Source: Yinghuangia sp035454725 (GTDB taxonomy: Bacteria; Actinomycetota; Actinomycetes; Streptomycetales; Streptomycetaceae). From it: a DNA stretch of 64,000 bases. A program made the translations under genes and the position numbers. The DNA lies in contig NZ_JBPKBI010000006.1 of assembly GCF_051388935.1 (NCBI RefSeq), positions 124,001-188,000 of the forward strand. The letters are read 5' to 3'. Every line of letters starts with the position of its first letter. Position 1 is the stretch's first letter. Of the stretch, positions 17,702 to 26,556 are shown in pieces. The notes under the pieces were generated by a model. The model worked only from the letters and a program-made list of their open reading frames with translations. It did not search any database and was not told the DNA's origin.

Positions 17702-18963
17702 TCCGGGTGGGCGCGGGCCGGGCGACCCCGCACGGCGCGGCCTCGGCGGCGGGCGCGTCCGCGGGAGCCGCGCAGGCGGCGTACGGCTGCCCGAACTGCG
17801 GTGTCACGGCGCAGCCCGGCGACAACTTCTGCGAGGCGTGCGGCTACGACCTGCGCAATGCCGCACCGCCCCGTCCCGTCGCCGAACGCGCGCCCCGGCG
17901 GGGGGAGTTGGCGACCGCCAGATGCCGGTCGTGCCGCACTGCCACGATCGGCCCCGACGGTTGGTGCGAGGCGTGCGGCCGCGCCTACAACCCGCGCGAC
18001 TCGATGGCGGCCGACCTCGGGATCGCCGCCGGGATGAGCGACCGCGGCCTGCGGCACCGCCGCAACGAGGACGCGATGGCCCTCGACGTCCTCGACACCC
18101 CGCACACCGGCCCGATCGTGGTCGCGGTCGTCTGCGACGGGGTGTCGTCGTCGCCGCGCCCCGACGAGGCGTCCGCCACCGCGGCGAGCACCGCGGCCGG
18201 GGCCCTCGCGGCCGCGCTGCGCGGCGGTGCGGGCCCCGAGGCGGCCACCCGGGCGGCGGCTGCCGCGGCGGCAAGTGCCGTGGCGCGCCTGGCCGGTCCC
18301 GGCGAGGCGGAGGGGAACGCGCCCGCGTGCACGTACGTTTCCGCGGTCGTCACGTCCGAATCGGTCACGATCGGATGGGTCGGCGACAGCCGCGCCTACT
18401 GGCTGTCCATGGACGAACACCCCTCCGCAGACCCCGGCGACACGCTGCCGCGCAGCGGCGCCGCGCACCCGGCGCCCCCGCCGGAGTACGAGCCGATGCG
18501 CATCGCCCTGCCCGGCACAGCGCAGCCCGCGGCGTTCCCGGACGACACCGACAGCACGATCCGGGTGCCGACACCGGCCGCGCTGCTCACCGAGGACGAC
18601 TCGTGGGCGGCGCGCATGGTGGCGTGCGGGCAGATGACCGAGGCACAGGCCTTCGCCGACAGCCGCGCCCACGCGATCGTCTCGTGGCTCGGCGCGGACG
18701 CCGGGGAGGTGCGTGCCCGCGTGACGACGCTGCGGCCCAACACCCCCGGCGCGGTGCTGCTGTGCAGCGACGGGCTGTGGAACTACGTGCAGCCCGCCCA
18801 GACCCTGTCCGCCTTCACGTTGCCCTACGGGCTGGCGCAACCGATGCGCGCCGCACGGGCGTTGACCGACTACGCCCTCCAGTCCGGCGGTGCCGACAAC
18901 ATCACCGTCGTCCTCGTCCCCTTCCCACCCGCTGCCCACGCCGGGTCGGAACCGAAGGAGTAG
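17698..18963 (+). CDS. PP2C-family Ser/Thr phosphatase with zinc ribbons
   Basis: A 421-residue protein. Residues 27-50 (CPNCGVTAQPGDNFCEACGY) and about 78-98 (CRSCRTATIGPDGWCEACGR) are two zinc ribbons. The PP2C domain follows with GMSDRGLRHRRNEDAMAL, VVCDGVSSSPRPDEAS, GWVGDSRAYWL, LLCSDGLWNYV and GGADNITVVLV, so the metal-binding Asp residues are present. It probably reverses phosphorylation by the PknG-type kinase. A GTGA overlap with the kinase gene gives matched expression. The insert around residues 240-300 is Pro-rich and not conserved in type. Confidence 0.9.
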   Translation: MIRVGAGRATPHGAASAAGASAGAAQAAYGCPNCGVTAQPGDNFCEACGYDLRNAAPPRPVAERAPRRGELATARCRSCRTATIGPDGWCEACGRAYNPRDSMAADLGIAAGMSDRGLRHRRNEDAMALDVLDTPHTGPIVVAVVCDGVSSSPRPDEASATAASTAAGALAAALRGGAGPEAATRAAAAAAASAVARLAGPGEAEGNAPACTYVSAVVTSESVTIGWVGDSRAYWLSMDEHPSADPGDTLPRSGAAHPAPPPEYEPMRIALPGTAQPAAFPDDTDSTIRVPTPAALLTEDDSWAARMVACGQMTEAQAFADSRAHAIVSWLGADAGEVRARVTTLRPNTPGAVLLCSDGLWNYVQPAQTLSAFTLPYGLAQPMRAARALTDYALQSGGADNITVVLVPFPPAAHAGSEPKE

Positions 18964-18968
18964 CCGCC

Positions 18969-20348
18969 ATGGCCGCCAACGAAAACCCCGCCGGGGCACC
19001 CGACTTCGATGTCGAGGTGTTCCAGAACCGGTATCTGCCGCTGGGCGGGACCGAGGTGCACGCGGTCGCCACGGTCACCGCCACCGGAGCCGCGCCCGGT
19101 ACCGCGTCCGGTGCCGCCGCGGGGGTGGGTACCGGTCTCGCCGCCGAGGTCATCCTCGTGGACACCTCCGGGTCGATGGACTTCCCCTCGTCCAAGCTGT
19201 CGTCCGCGAAGCTGGCCACCAAGGCGGCGATCGACTCGCTGCGCGAGGGCACGCTGTTCGCGGTCGTCGCCGGGACCGGCATGGCGTCGATGGTCTACCC
19301 GACCGACGAACGGCTCGTACCGCTCGACGCCCACACGCGCCGCGAGGCCAAGCGCGCGGTCGACCGGCTGCGTGCGCGCGGCGGCACGGCGATGGGCCAA
19401 TGGCTGCTCGCCGCACGCCGGTTGCTGGAGCCGTACCCGCAGGCGATCCGGCACGCGATCCTGCTCACCGACGGCAAGGACGAGAGCGAGACCGCCGCCG
19501 ACCTGACCGAGGCGATCGAGCGCTGCCAGGGCGTGTTCACCTGCGACTGCCGCGGCGTGGGCACCGACTGGGTCGTGGCCGAACTGCGGCAGGTGGCCTC
19601 GGGGTTGCTCGGCAGCCTCTCCATGGTGGCCGACCCGGCCGACCTCATCGCCGACTTCACCGAGGTGATAGAGAACGCGATGGGCAAGGCCGTCGCGGAC
19701 GTCTCGCTGCGCGTGCGCACACCCGGCAGCGCGCGGGTGAAGTTCGTCAAGCAGGTCATGCCGTCCATCGAGGACCTGACGCACCGTCGTACGGACAGCG
19801 GCACCAACATTGGTGACTACCCCACCGGTTCGTGGGGTGCCGAGACCCGCGACTACCACATCTGCCTGGAGGTCGAGCCGGGTGACCTGAACGACCCGGT
19901 GAGAGTCGGCGTGCTCAGCCTCGTCGCGCGCGGCGCGGACGGCACCGAGACCGAACTGGTCCGGGAAGGGGTGTTCGCCGAATGGACCGACGACCTCGAC
20001 CTGTTCACCCGCGTCAACCCGAAGGTGCAGGAGTCGACCGGCGTCACCGAGATGTCCCAGCAGATCCAGGAGGGCCTGGAGGCGCGGCGCGAGGGCGACG
20101 TCGACCTGGCCACCGCGAAACTGCGGCGGGCCCTCGACCTGGCCGAGGAGTCCGGTGACGAATACACCGCCAAGCTGATCAAGAACGTCGTCGTGGAGGA
20201 CCCCGTCACCGGCACCCTCAAACTGCGTTCCGACGTGTCGGCCGCGCACGAGATGGAGTTGGACACGGAATCGGTCAAGACCTACCGACTGCGCAAGACG
20301 AGTGCGGGCACCGGAGCCGGCGCCCGCAACCCCGACAGCCACGGCTGA
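18969..20348 (+). CDS. von Willebrand factor A domain protein
   Basis: A 459-residue cytoplasmic protein without signal peptide. The vWA domain (about residues 50-230) has a complete MIDAS start, ILVDTSGSMDF, plus GGTAMGQWLLAARRLL and HAILLTDGKDES. A beta-rich middle and a short helical, TPR-like C-terminal part (DVDLATAKLRRALDLAEESG) follow. The gene begins five bases after the phosphatase stop and has AAGGAG upstream. vWA proteins frequently accompany PP2C and FHA proteins in bacterial phospho-signalling loci as metal-dependent assembly modules. Its exact partner is unknown. Confidence 0.88.
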   Translation: MAANENPAGAPDFDVEVFQNRYLPLGGTEVHAVATVTATGAAPGTASGAAAGVGTGLAAEVILVDTSGSMDFPSSKLSSAKLATKAAIDSLREGTLFAVVAGTGMASMVYPTDERLVPLDAHTRREAKRAVDRLRARGGTAMGQWLLAARRLLEPYPQAIRHAILLTDGKDESETAADLTEAIERCQGVFTCDCRGVGTDWVVAELRQVASGLLGSLSMVADPADLIADFTEVIENAMGKAVADVSLRVRTPGSARVKFVKQVMPSIEDLTHRRTDSGTNIGDYPTGSWGAETRDYHICLEVEPGDLNDPVRVGVLSLVARGADGTETELVREGVFAEWTDDLDLFTRVNPKVQESTGVTEMSQQIQEGLEARREGDVDLATAKLRRALDLAEESGDEYTAKLIKNVVVEDPVTGTLKLRSDVSAAHEMELDTESVKTYRLRKTSAGTGAGARNPDSHG

Positions 20349-20514
20349 CGACGAGGACCACGGGGACGACGGGTCCGCGTGCGCCCGAGACGGCTAGGCG
20401 GAACGCGGTGCCAGGAACCGCGTAATCTGCTTGCCGGGCCCGACGGCCGCCGAGCGCACGCGAACCGCCGGAGTCCGGCGGGCGTCATCGTCACGGAGAC
20501 AGGAGGGCGCCGAC

Positions 20515-21450
20515 ATGGCGATATGCCCGCGCGGCCACGAATCGATCGACGTCACCTTCTGCGATGTGTGCGGGCGGCCGATCGCGCAGGAGAGCAGCCC
20601 GGCGGAGCTGTGCCCGATGTGCCGGACGAGCCGCAACGGCAACGCCCGGTTCTGCGAGGCGTGCCGGTTCGACTTCGCCACGGTGTCCACACCGATCGGG
20701 CCCGCCTACGCGGCGCCCCAGCCGGAGCCCCCCAGCGCGTACAACCCCGGCGATCAGCCCGGCTACGCCTACCCCGAGCCGGTCTACCCCGACCAGTCGA
20801 GCAGGTCCGTGCCGAGCCAGACGACGTACGACGTGCCGGGGACGGCTTACCCTTATCCGCCCGCCGACCCGCAGACCTACGCGCCCACGGACCCCGGTTA
20901 CACCGACCCGTCGTATAACGACCCGTCCTACCGTGACGACGGCTTCAATCACGGCACGGTCATCGGCCCGGGACCCGTGGTGGTCCCGCCGCCACCGCCC
21001 GGCCCACCGCAGCACCAGCCGCAATATGTGTGGACGCTGCAAGTCACCGCGGACGAAGGGTATTTCAACCGCGTCGTCGCCCAGGGCGGCCCGGACGCGC
21101 ACGCGATGCGTTTCCCGCCGTACCCCGTCGCGTGGGAGGTCGCGCTGCACGGCGACGTCATCCGCGTCGGGCGCCGCCGCTCGGGCGAAGGCGCGTCCGG
21201 GCGCCACGAGATCGACATCGACCTCTCGGGCCCGCCGTCCGACCCGGGTATCTCCCACCTGCACATCGTGCTGATGCGCGGCCCCGACGGCGGCCTGCAA
21301 CTGGTCGACCCCGGCTCGACGAACGGCACGACCATCAACGACGGCGAGGAGGCCATAGAGATCAACGTCCCGGTCCCCCTGCGGGACGGGGACCGTGTCC
21401 ACGTCGGCGCGTGGACGACTCTGGAGGTCCGCCTGACGGCCGTGCAGTGA
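20515..21450 (+). CDS. FHA-domain protein with N-terminal zinc ribbons
   Basis: A 311-residue protein. Residues 4-59 hold two zinc ribbons (CPRGHESIDVTFCDVCGR; CPMCRTSRNGNARFCEACRF). A long Pro/Tyr-rich linker with repeated DPxY motifs (residues 60-150) follows. A C-terminal FHA domain has VIRVGRRR, ISHLHIVL and DPGSTNGTTIN, the phosphothreonine-recognition set. It closes the kinase operon and is a natural reader of PknG-type phosphorylation, analogous to GarA, although no ETTS-type GarA motif is seen. AGGAGGG lies nine bases before the ATG. A 166-bp gap separates it from the vWA gene, so a separate promoter is possible. Confidence 0.9.
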   Translation: MAICPRGHESIDVTFCDVCGRPIAQESSPAELCPMCRTSRNGNARFCEACRFDFATVSTPIGPAYAAPQPEPPSAYNPGDQPGYAYPEPVYPDQSSRSVPSQTTYDVPGTAYPYPPADPQTYAPTDPGYTDPSYNDPSYRDDGFNHGTVIGPGPVVVPPPPPGPPQHQPQYVWTLQVTADEGYFNRVVAQGGPDAHAMRFPPYPVAWEVALHGDVIRVGRRRSGEGASGRHEIDIDLSGPPSDPGISHLHIVLMRGPDGGLQLVDPGSTNGTTINDGEEAIEINVPVPLRDGDRVHVGAWTTLEVRLTAVQ

Positions 21451-21476
21451 GCTGAGGGGGAGAGCCGCGCGCGTAC

Positions 21477-21527
21477 GTGCCGGACCGCCGCACAACCGCC
21501 TTCCCCGGCGGGCGGCGGGCCCGGCAC
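21477..21527 (+). terminator. Imperfect hairpin after the FHA gene
   Basis: GTGCCGG with CCGCCG on the left pairs with CGGCGG and CCGGCAC on the right across a small bulge. It lies 26 bp after the FHA stop and before the GH20 gene, consistent with a terminator of the signalling operon. Confidence 0.45.
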
Positions 21528-21582
21528 CCGCATTACGCTGGCCGGGCCAGTTGCTCTTCCTGCACCCCGGGAGTCCAGTCCC

Positions 21583-23220
21583 ATGCGTACTCCGGCCGCG
21601 CGGCTCCTGGTCGTCATCGTCGCGCTGGCCCTGTTCGGGGCCGGTGTGTGGGGCGTCGTCTCGTGGCTGACGGGAGGCTCGTCGGGGAGCGGCGGCTCGG
21701 CGCGGTCGTCGCCGTCGTCCACGAGCGAGGAGCGGTTGCCGGTGTCAGCGAGCACGAGGTTGAGCGACCTGGTTCCCGCGCCCGTGCGAGCGCAGCCCGC
21801 CGCGGGCGCGGACTGGGCGCTGACGGCGAAGGCCCGCATACGCACCGCTCCGGGCTCCGCCGAGGCCGCGCGGACCGGTGAGTATCTTGCCAAGCTGCTG
21901 CGGCCCGCGACCGGGTTCGACCTCCCCGTGCAAAAGGGCTCCGGCGGTGCCTCCGACATAGCGCTGGTGATCGAACCGGGCGCCGCCGACGGCCCCGAGG
22001 GCTACCGCCTCGACATCGGCCCGGACGGTGTCACCGTGCGGGCCGCGCAGCCCGCGGGGCTCTTCCACGGCGTGCAGTCGCTGCGGCAACTGCTCCCGCC
22101 GCAGATCGAGTCGCCGACCCGCGTGACCGGCGTGCCGTGGGCCCTGCCCGGCGGCAGCATCACCGACCGGCCGCGCTTCGCCTACCGCGGTCTTTCGCTC
22201 GACATCGCGCGGCACTACTTCACCCCGGCGGAGGTACGCCGCTTCGTCGACCACCTCGCCCGCTACAAGTTCAACCACCTCCACCTGCACCTCACCGACG
22301 ACCAAGGCTGGCGCATCGCGATCGAAGGGCGCCCGAGGCTGACCGAGATCGGCGCCGCCACGCAGGCCCGCGGCGGTCCGGGCGGGTTCTGGACGCAGGA
22401 CGACTACCGCGCCGTCGTCGCGTACGCGGCCGAGCACCACATCACCGTCGTCCCGGAGATCGACATGCCGGGCCACACGAACGCGGCCCTGGTGGCGTAC
22501 CCCGAGCTCGGGTGCGACGGCAAGACGTACGAGCCCTACACCGGCACACAGGTCGGTTTCAGTGCGCTGTGCGTCGAGAGCGAGGAGACCTACGCCTTTC
22601 TCGACCAGGTCATCGGCCAGATCGCCGCACTGACCCCGGGACCGTACGTGCACATCGGCGGCGACGAGGCCCACACCCTTTCGGCGGAGCGGTACGCGGC
22701 CTTCATGGACCGCGCGCAGCAGATCGTCGTGCGGCACGGCAAACGCGTCATGGCGTGGAACCAGCTCGCGGACGCCACGCCGGTGCCGGGCGCGGTCGTG
22801 GAGTACTGGCGCCCCGACGCGCGCGACGCCGAAGCGGTCGCACGCGCGGCACGCGTCGGCGCGCAGGTGGTGGTGGCCCCGGCCGACCACGTCTACCTCG
22901 ACATGGCCTACGCGCCCGGCGAACGGCTCGGAACGAAGTGGGCCGGCTTCGTCGATGTCGAACAGTCGTACGCGTGGGACCCGGCCACCAACGTGCCGGG
23001 CGTGCCGGAGGAGTCGGTCATCGGCGTCGAAGCCGCGCTGTGGACCGAGACCGTCGGCGGCGTCGCCGACGCCGAATACCTCGTCTTCCCCCGGCTCCTG
23101 TCCGCCGCCGAAGCCGCGTGGTCCCCCCGCGAAACCCACGACTGGCAGGCCTTTCGCGCTCGCTGGGCGGCCCAGACACCGCGCTGGGACATCGCCGGCA
23201 TCACCTACGCCCGGCGCTGA
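21583..23220 (+). CDS. Beta-N-acetylhexosaminidase (GH20), secreted or membrane-anchored
   Basis: A 545-residue glycoside hydrolase family 20 enzyme that removes terminal GlcNAc/GalNAc from chitin- or peptidoglycan-derived sugars. An N-terminal hydrophobic helix (LLVVIVALALFGAGVWGVVS) and a Ser/Gly-rich spacer mark it as exported and possibly tethered. An N-terminal GH20b domain (residues 70-190) precedes the catalytic barrel (FAYRGLSLDIARHYF, DQGWRIAIEG). The catalytic Asp-Glu pair is in HIGGDEAHTL, and active-site Trp residues occur in WNQL and later ALWTE. Start ATG with GGGAG upstream. Confidence 0.93.
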   Translation: MRTPAARLLVVIVALALFGAGVWGVVSWLTGGSSGSGGSARSSPSSTSEERLPVSASTRLSDLVPAPVRAQPAAGADWALTAKARIRTAPGSAEAARTGEYLAKLLRPATGFDLPVQKGSGGASDIALVIEPGAADGPEGYRLDIGPDGVTVRAAQPAGLFHGVQSLRQLLPPQIESPTRVTGVPWALPGGSITDRPRFAYRGLSLDIARHYFTPAEVRRFVDHLARYKFNHLHLHLTDDQGWRIAIEGRPRLTEIGAATQARGGPGGFWTQDDYRAVVAYAAEHHITVVPEIDMPGHTNAALVAYPELGCDGKTYEPYTGTQVGFSALCVESEETYAFLDQVIGQIAALTPGPYVHIGGDEAHTLSAERYAAFMDRAQQIVVRHGKRVMAWNQLADATPVPGAVVEYWRPDARDAEAVARAARVGAQVVVAPADHVYLDMAYAPGERLGTKWAGFVDVEQSYAWDPATNVPGVPEESVIGVEAALWTETVGGVADAEYLVFPRLLSAAEAAWSPRETHDWQAFRARWAAQTPRWDIAGITYARR

Positions 23221-23363
23221 TCCAAGGCGTCCTCGCGGTTGCCGGGCCACAAGGCGCCTGCCGAATGGATCGCTTCGGGCCAGGGAACGGGACGCCACAG
23301 AGGCGCGAGGCGGACACGACCGCGTCCGTGACGGCGACCGTGACAGAGACGAAGGTGTGAGCC

Positions 23364-24566
23364 ATGGCGTACTACCGGCGACTGGGGGCCGTGCCGCCGA
23401 AGCGGCACACGCAGCACCGGACCCCCGAAGGGGGGCTGTACTACGAGGAGTTGATGGGCGAGGAGGGCTTTTCGTCCGACTCGTCGCTGCTCTACCACCG
23501 GCATCTGCCGTCCGCGATCGCCGCCGCGGAGGTGTGGGAGCCGCCGGACCAGGCGACGACGCCCAACCACCCGCTCAAGCCGCGGCATCTGAGGCTCCAC
23601 GACCTCTTCGCCGGGCAGGAGTGGAAGACCGCCGACGCGGTGACCGGCCGGCGGCTCGTGCTCGGCAACGCCGACGTGCGCATCTCGTACGTCGCGGCCG
23701 GTGCGCCCAGTGAGCTGTACCGCAACGCGATCGGTGACGAGTGCGTGTACGTCGAGTCCGGCGGGGGCGTCGTCGAAACGGTTTTCGGCGCGCTGACCGT
23801 CGGGCGCGGCGACTACGTGCTCGTGCCGCGCGGGACGACGCACCGCTGGCTGCCGGATGGCGACGAACCCCTGCGCGCGTACTGCATCGAGGCGGACAGC
23901 CACATCGTGCCGGCGAAGCGCTATCTATCGCAGCGCGGCCAGTTCCTCGAACACGCGCCCTACTGCGAACGCGACCTGCGCGGCCCCGAGGAGCCGATGA
24001 CCGCCGACGGCCAGGACGTCGACGTCCTGGTCAAGCATCGCGGCCCGCACGGCCGCCCGGTCGGGACCCGCTACACCTACCCCCGCCACCCGTTCGACGT
24101 GGTCGGCTGGGACGGCTGCCTGTACCCGTATGCCTTCAACATCGCCGACTTCGAGCCGGTGACCGGCCGGGTCCACCAACCGCCGCCCGCACACCAGGTG
24201 TTCGAGGGACGCAACTTCGTCATCTGCAACTTCGTTCCCCGCAAGGTGGATTACCACCCGCTGTCGATCCCCGTGCCGTACTACCACGCGAACGTCGACT
24301 CCGACGAGGTCATGTTCTACTGCGGCGGCGACTACGAGGCCCGCAAGGGTTCCGGTATCGGGCAGGGGTCGGTGTCGCTGCACCCGGGCGGCCATTCGCA
24401 CGGCCCGCAGCCAGGTGCGTACGAGCGCAGCATCGGCGTCGACTTCTTCGACGAACTCGCCGTCATGGTCGACACGTTCCGTCCCCTGGAACTCGGCGAG
24501 GGCGGCGTTGCGGCGGAAGACGACGGCTACGCCTGGACCTGGGCGGGACGGGGGCCGGGACGATGA
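23364..24566 (+). CDS. hmgA: Homogentisate 1,2-dioxygenase
   Basis: A 400-residue cupin-type enzyme that opens the homogentisate ring to maleylacetoacetate in tyrosine and phenylalanine catabolism, using Fe(II). Typical N-terminal stretches are GLYYEELMGEEGFSSDSSLL and PSELYRNAIGDECVYVESGG. The C-terminal Fe ligands lie in YYHANVDSDEVMFY (His, Glu) and HPGGHSHGPQPG (His). It is the first gene of an operon: its stop overlaps the next gene's ATG (ATGA). GAAGG precedes the start. No maleylacetoacetate isomerase gene is present here, so either it lies elsewhere or a glutathione-independent route is used. Confidence 0.94.
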   Translation: MAYYRRLGAVPPKRHTQHRTPEGGLYYEELMGEEGFSSDSSLLYHRHLPSAIAAAEVWEPPDQATTPNHPLKPRHLRLHDLFAGQEWKTADAVTGRRLVLGNADVRISYVAAGAPSELYRNAIGDECVYVESGGGVVETVFGALTVGRGDYVLVPRGTTHRWLPDGDEPLRAYCIEADSHIVPAKRYLSQRGQFLEHAPYCERDLRGPEEPMTADGQDVDVLVKHRGPHGRPVGTRYTYPRHPFDVVGWDGCLYPYAFNIADFEPVTGRVHQPPPAHQVFEGRNFVICNFVPRKVDYHPLSIPVPYYHANVDSDEVMFYCGGDYEARKGSGIGQGSVSLHPGGHSHGPQPGAYERSIGVDFFDELAVMVDTFRPLELGEGGVAAEDDGYAWTWAGRGPGR

Positions 24567-25324
24567 CCGAACCAGGCCGGATCCCCCCGCTGTTCGCCGG
24601 ACTCGTCGACGACGCCGCGCTCTTCCCGCCCGGCAACCTGCCCCTGCCGGATGCCGTCGCGGCCCACCGCGCACACCGCGCCGCCTGGTACTCCGACCTC
24701 GTCGGCCCCTTCGTCGCCGGCACCGCGCACCTGTCGGGACTGGCCGAACTTGCCGACCCCGACAAGCCGTTGCGGGTCGTGGCGGTCGTCGCCGGCGGCG
24801 CCGCGGGCGTGGGACCCGCGGTGCGGACCGTCATGGAGACGCCCGGCCTCGTGCTCGCCGGCGTCGAAGCGGCCGGCGAGCCCGGCGAGATCGTCGCCGC
24901 CTTCCACGAGCACGTGCCCGAAGACTTCGCCGGAGCCGTCGAAGTATCCGGCGGCGACAGCCTCGACGCCGATCTCGACCTGATCGCCGAGACCCGGCAC
25001 CGCGCGAAGTTCCGGACCGGAGGCACCACCGCCGACGCGTTCCCCAGCGCCGCGCGGCTCGCGGCGTTCGTCGACGGCTGCGTCCGGCGTCGCCTGCCGT
25101 TCAAGCTGACCGCAGGCCTGCATCACGCCAAGGCATACGTCGACCCCGACACCGGGTTCGCGCACCACGGCTTCCTGGACGTCCTCGGCATGCTGCCCCA
25201 GGAGCCCGAAGCCCGCTCGCTTTTCGTCTCGTTCGGCAGTTGCAGCATCGCCGAGCCGCTGGGCGACCTGATCGCACTCGGCCTCGTCGTCCCGCCCACC
25301 GACCCCAAGGAGCAACACGCGTGA
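24563..25324 (+). CDS. Conserved-looking hypothetical protein in the homogentisate operon
   Basis: A 253-residue soluble protein with no signal peptide or membrane helix. It opens with PPLFAGLVDDAALFPPGN and later has KFRTGGTTADAFPSA and LPFKLTAGLHHAKAY, which looks like an alternating beta/alpha fold. I do not recognise the family. It overlaps hmgA at one end (ATGA) and fahA at the other (GTGA), so it is made in step with both enzymes. It may act on maleylacetoacetate or fumarylacetoacetate, or assist either enzyme; this is inference from position. Confidence 0.75.
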   Translation: MTEPGRIPPLFAGLVDDAALFPPGNLPLPDAVAAHRAHRAAWYSDLVGPFVAGTAHLSGLAELADPDKPLRVVAVVAGGAAGVGPAVRTVMETPGLVLAGVEAAGEPGEIVAAFHEHVPEDFAGAVEVSGGDSLDADLDLIAETRHRAKFRTGGTTADAFPSAARLAAFVDGCVRRRLPFKLTAGLHHAKAYVDPDTGFAHHGFLDVLGMLPQEPEARSLFVSFGSCSIAEPLGDLIALGLVVPPTDPKEQHA

Positions 25325-26544
25325 CCTCCCCCTGGCCGCCGGCCTCGCGCGAACACCCCTTCGGCATCCACAACTTGCCGTACGGCGTGTTCACCACGAC
25401 CGAAGACCCCTCCCCACGCATCGGCGTCGCGATCGGCGAACACATCCTCGACGTCAGCCCCGTCGCGCAGGCCACCGACTCCGACCACACCCCCCTGCTG
25501 GACGCCCCGAACCTCAATCCCCTCATGGCTGCCGGGCGTTCGGTGTGGACAACCGTGCGCGCCGAGATCACCGCGTGGCTGACCGACGCGGACTACCGCG
25601 ACATCGTCACACCGCATTTGATCCGCAGCCGGAACGCGGTACTCCGGCTCCCGTTCGAGGTGGCCGACTACGTCGACTTCTACTCGTCCGAGCACCACGC
25701 GAGCAACGTCGGCCGCATCTTCCGCCCGGACAGCCGGCCGCTGACCCCAAACTGGAAGCACCTGCCCATCGCCTACCACGGCCGCTCCGGCACGGTCGTC
25801 GTCTCCGGCACCGACATCGTCCGGCCCTGCGGTCAACGCAAGGCCCCCGCCGACGAGTCGCCCACCTACGGGCCCTGCCTTCGGCTCGACATCGAAGCCG
25901 AGGTCGGCTTCGTCGTCGGCACCGGGACCCGGCTCGGCGACCGCGTGCCGCTCGACGGCCTCCGCGACCACGTCTTCGGGATGTGCCTGGTCAACGACTG
26001 GTCCGCACGCGACATCCAGGCGTGGGAGTCCGTGCCGCTCGGCCCGTTCCTCGGCAAGTCGTTCGCGACGTCCGTCTCACCGTGGATCGTGCCGCTCGAC
26101 GCGCTCGCACACGCCTGGGTGACCCCGCCCGCACGCGATGTCGAACCGCTGCCGTACCTCGACGACCGCGACAGCGAACCGGCCGCACTCGACCTGGACA
26201 TCGAGATCCGGCTCAACGGACACCCCATCTCCCGGCCGCCGTTCCGGACCATGTACTGGACCGCGGCGCAGCAGCTCGCGCATCTGACCGTCAACGGCGC
26301 CTCGTTGCGCACCGGCGACCTCTACGCGTCCGGCACCGTCAGCGGCCCGGAACCCGACCAGCGCGGTGCGCTCATCGAGCTCACCTGGAACGGACGCGAC
26401 GAGATCAAACTGCCGGACGGCTCCCGGCGGTTCTTCCTTGAGGACGGCGACGAGGTGGCCATCGGGGCGTACGCGCCCGGTCCTGATGGCACCCGTGTCG
26501 GATTCGGCGAGGTGGTGGGCCGGGTCGTCCCGGCGCGGGTCTGA
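25321..26544 (+). CDS. fahA: Fumarylacetoacetase
   Basis: A 407-residue fumarylacetoacetate hydrolase, the last step of homogentisate catabolism giving fumarate and acetoacetate. Residues 1-115 form the N-terminal SH3-like domain. The catalytic domain includes DYVDFYSSEHHASNVGRIF (metal Asp and catalytic His), AEVGFVVG (Glu ligand), and LVNDWSARDIQAWE. The GTG start overlaps the stop of the preceding gene. Its 3' end faces the AraC gene with only 12 bases between them. Confidence 0.95.
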   Translation: MTSPWPPASREHPFGIHNLPYGVFTTTEDPSPRIGVAIGEHILDVSPVAQATDSDHTPLLDAPNLNPLMAAGRSVWTTVRAEITAWLTDADYRDIVTPHLIRSRNAVLRLPFEVADYVDFYSSEHHASNVGRIFRPDSRPLTPNWKHLPIAYHGRSGTVVVSGTDIVRPCGQRKAPADESPTYGPCLRLDIEAEVGFVVGTGTRLGDRVPLDGLRDHVFGMCLVNDWSARDIQAWESVPLGPFLGKSFATSVSPWIVPLDALAHAWVTPPARDVEPLPYLDDRDSEPAALDLDIEIRLNGHPISRPPFRTMYWTAAQQLAHLTVNGASLRTGDLYASGTVSGPEPDQRGALIELTWNGRDEIKLPDGSRRFFLEDGDEVAIGAYAPGPDGTRVGFGEVVGRVVPARV

Positions 26545-26556
26545 GGAGGGCGGCGG

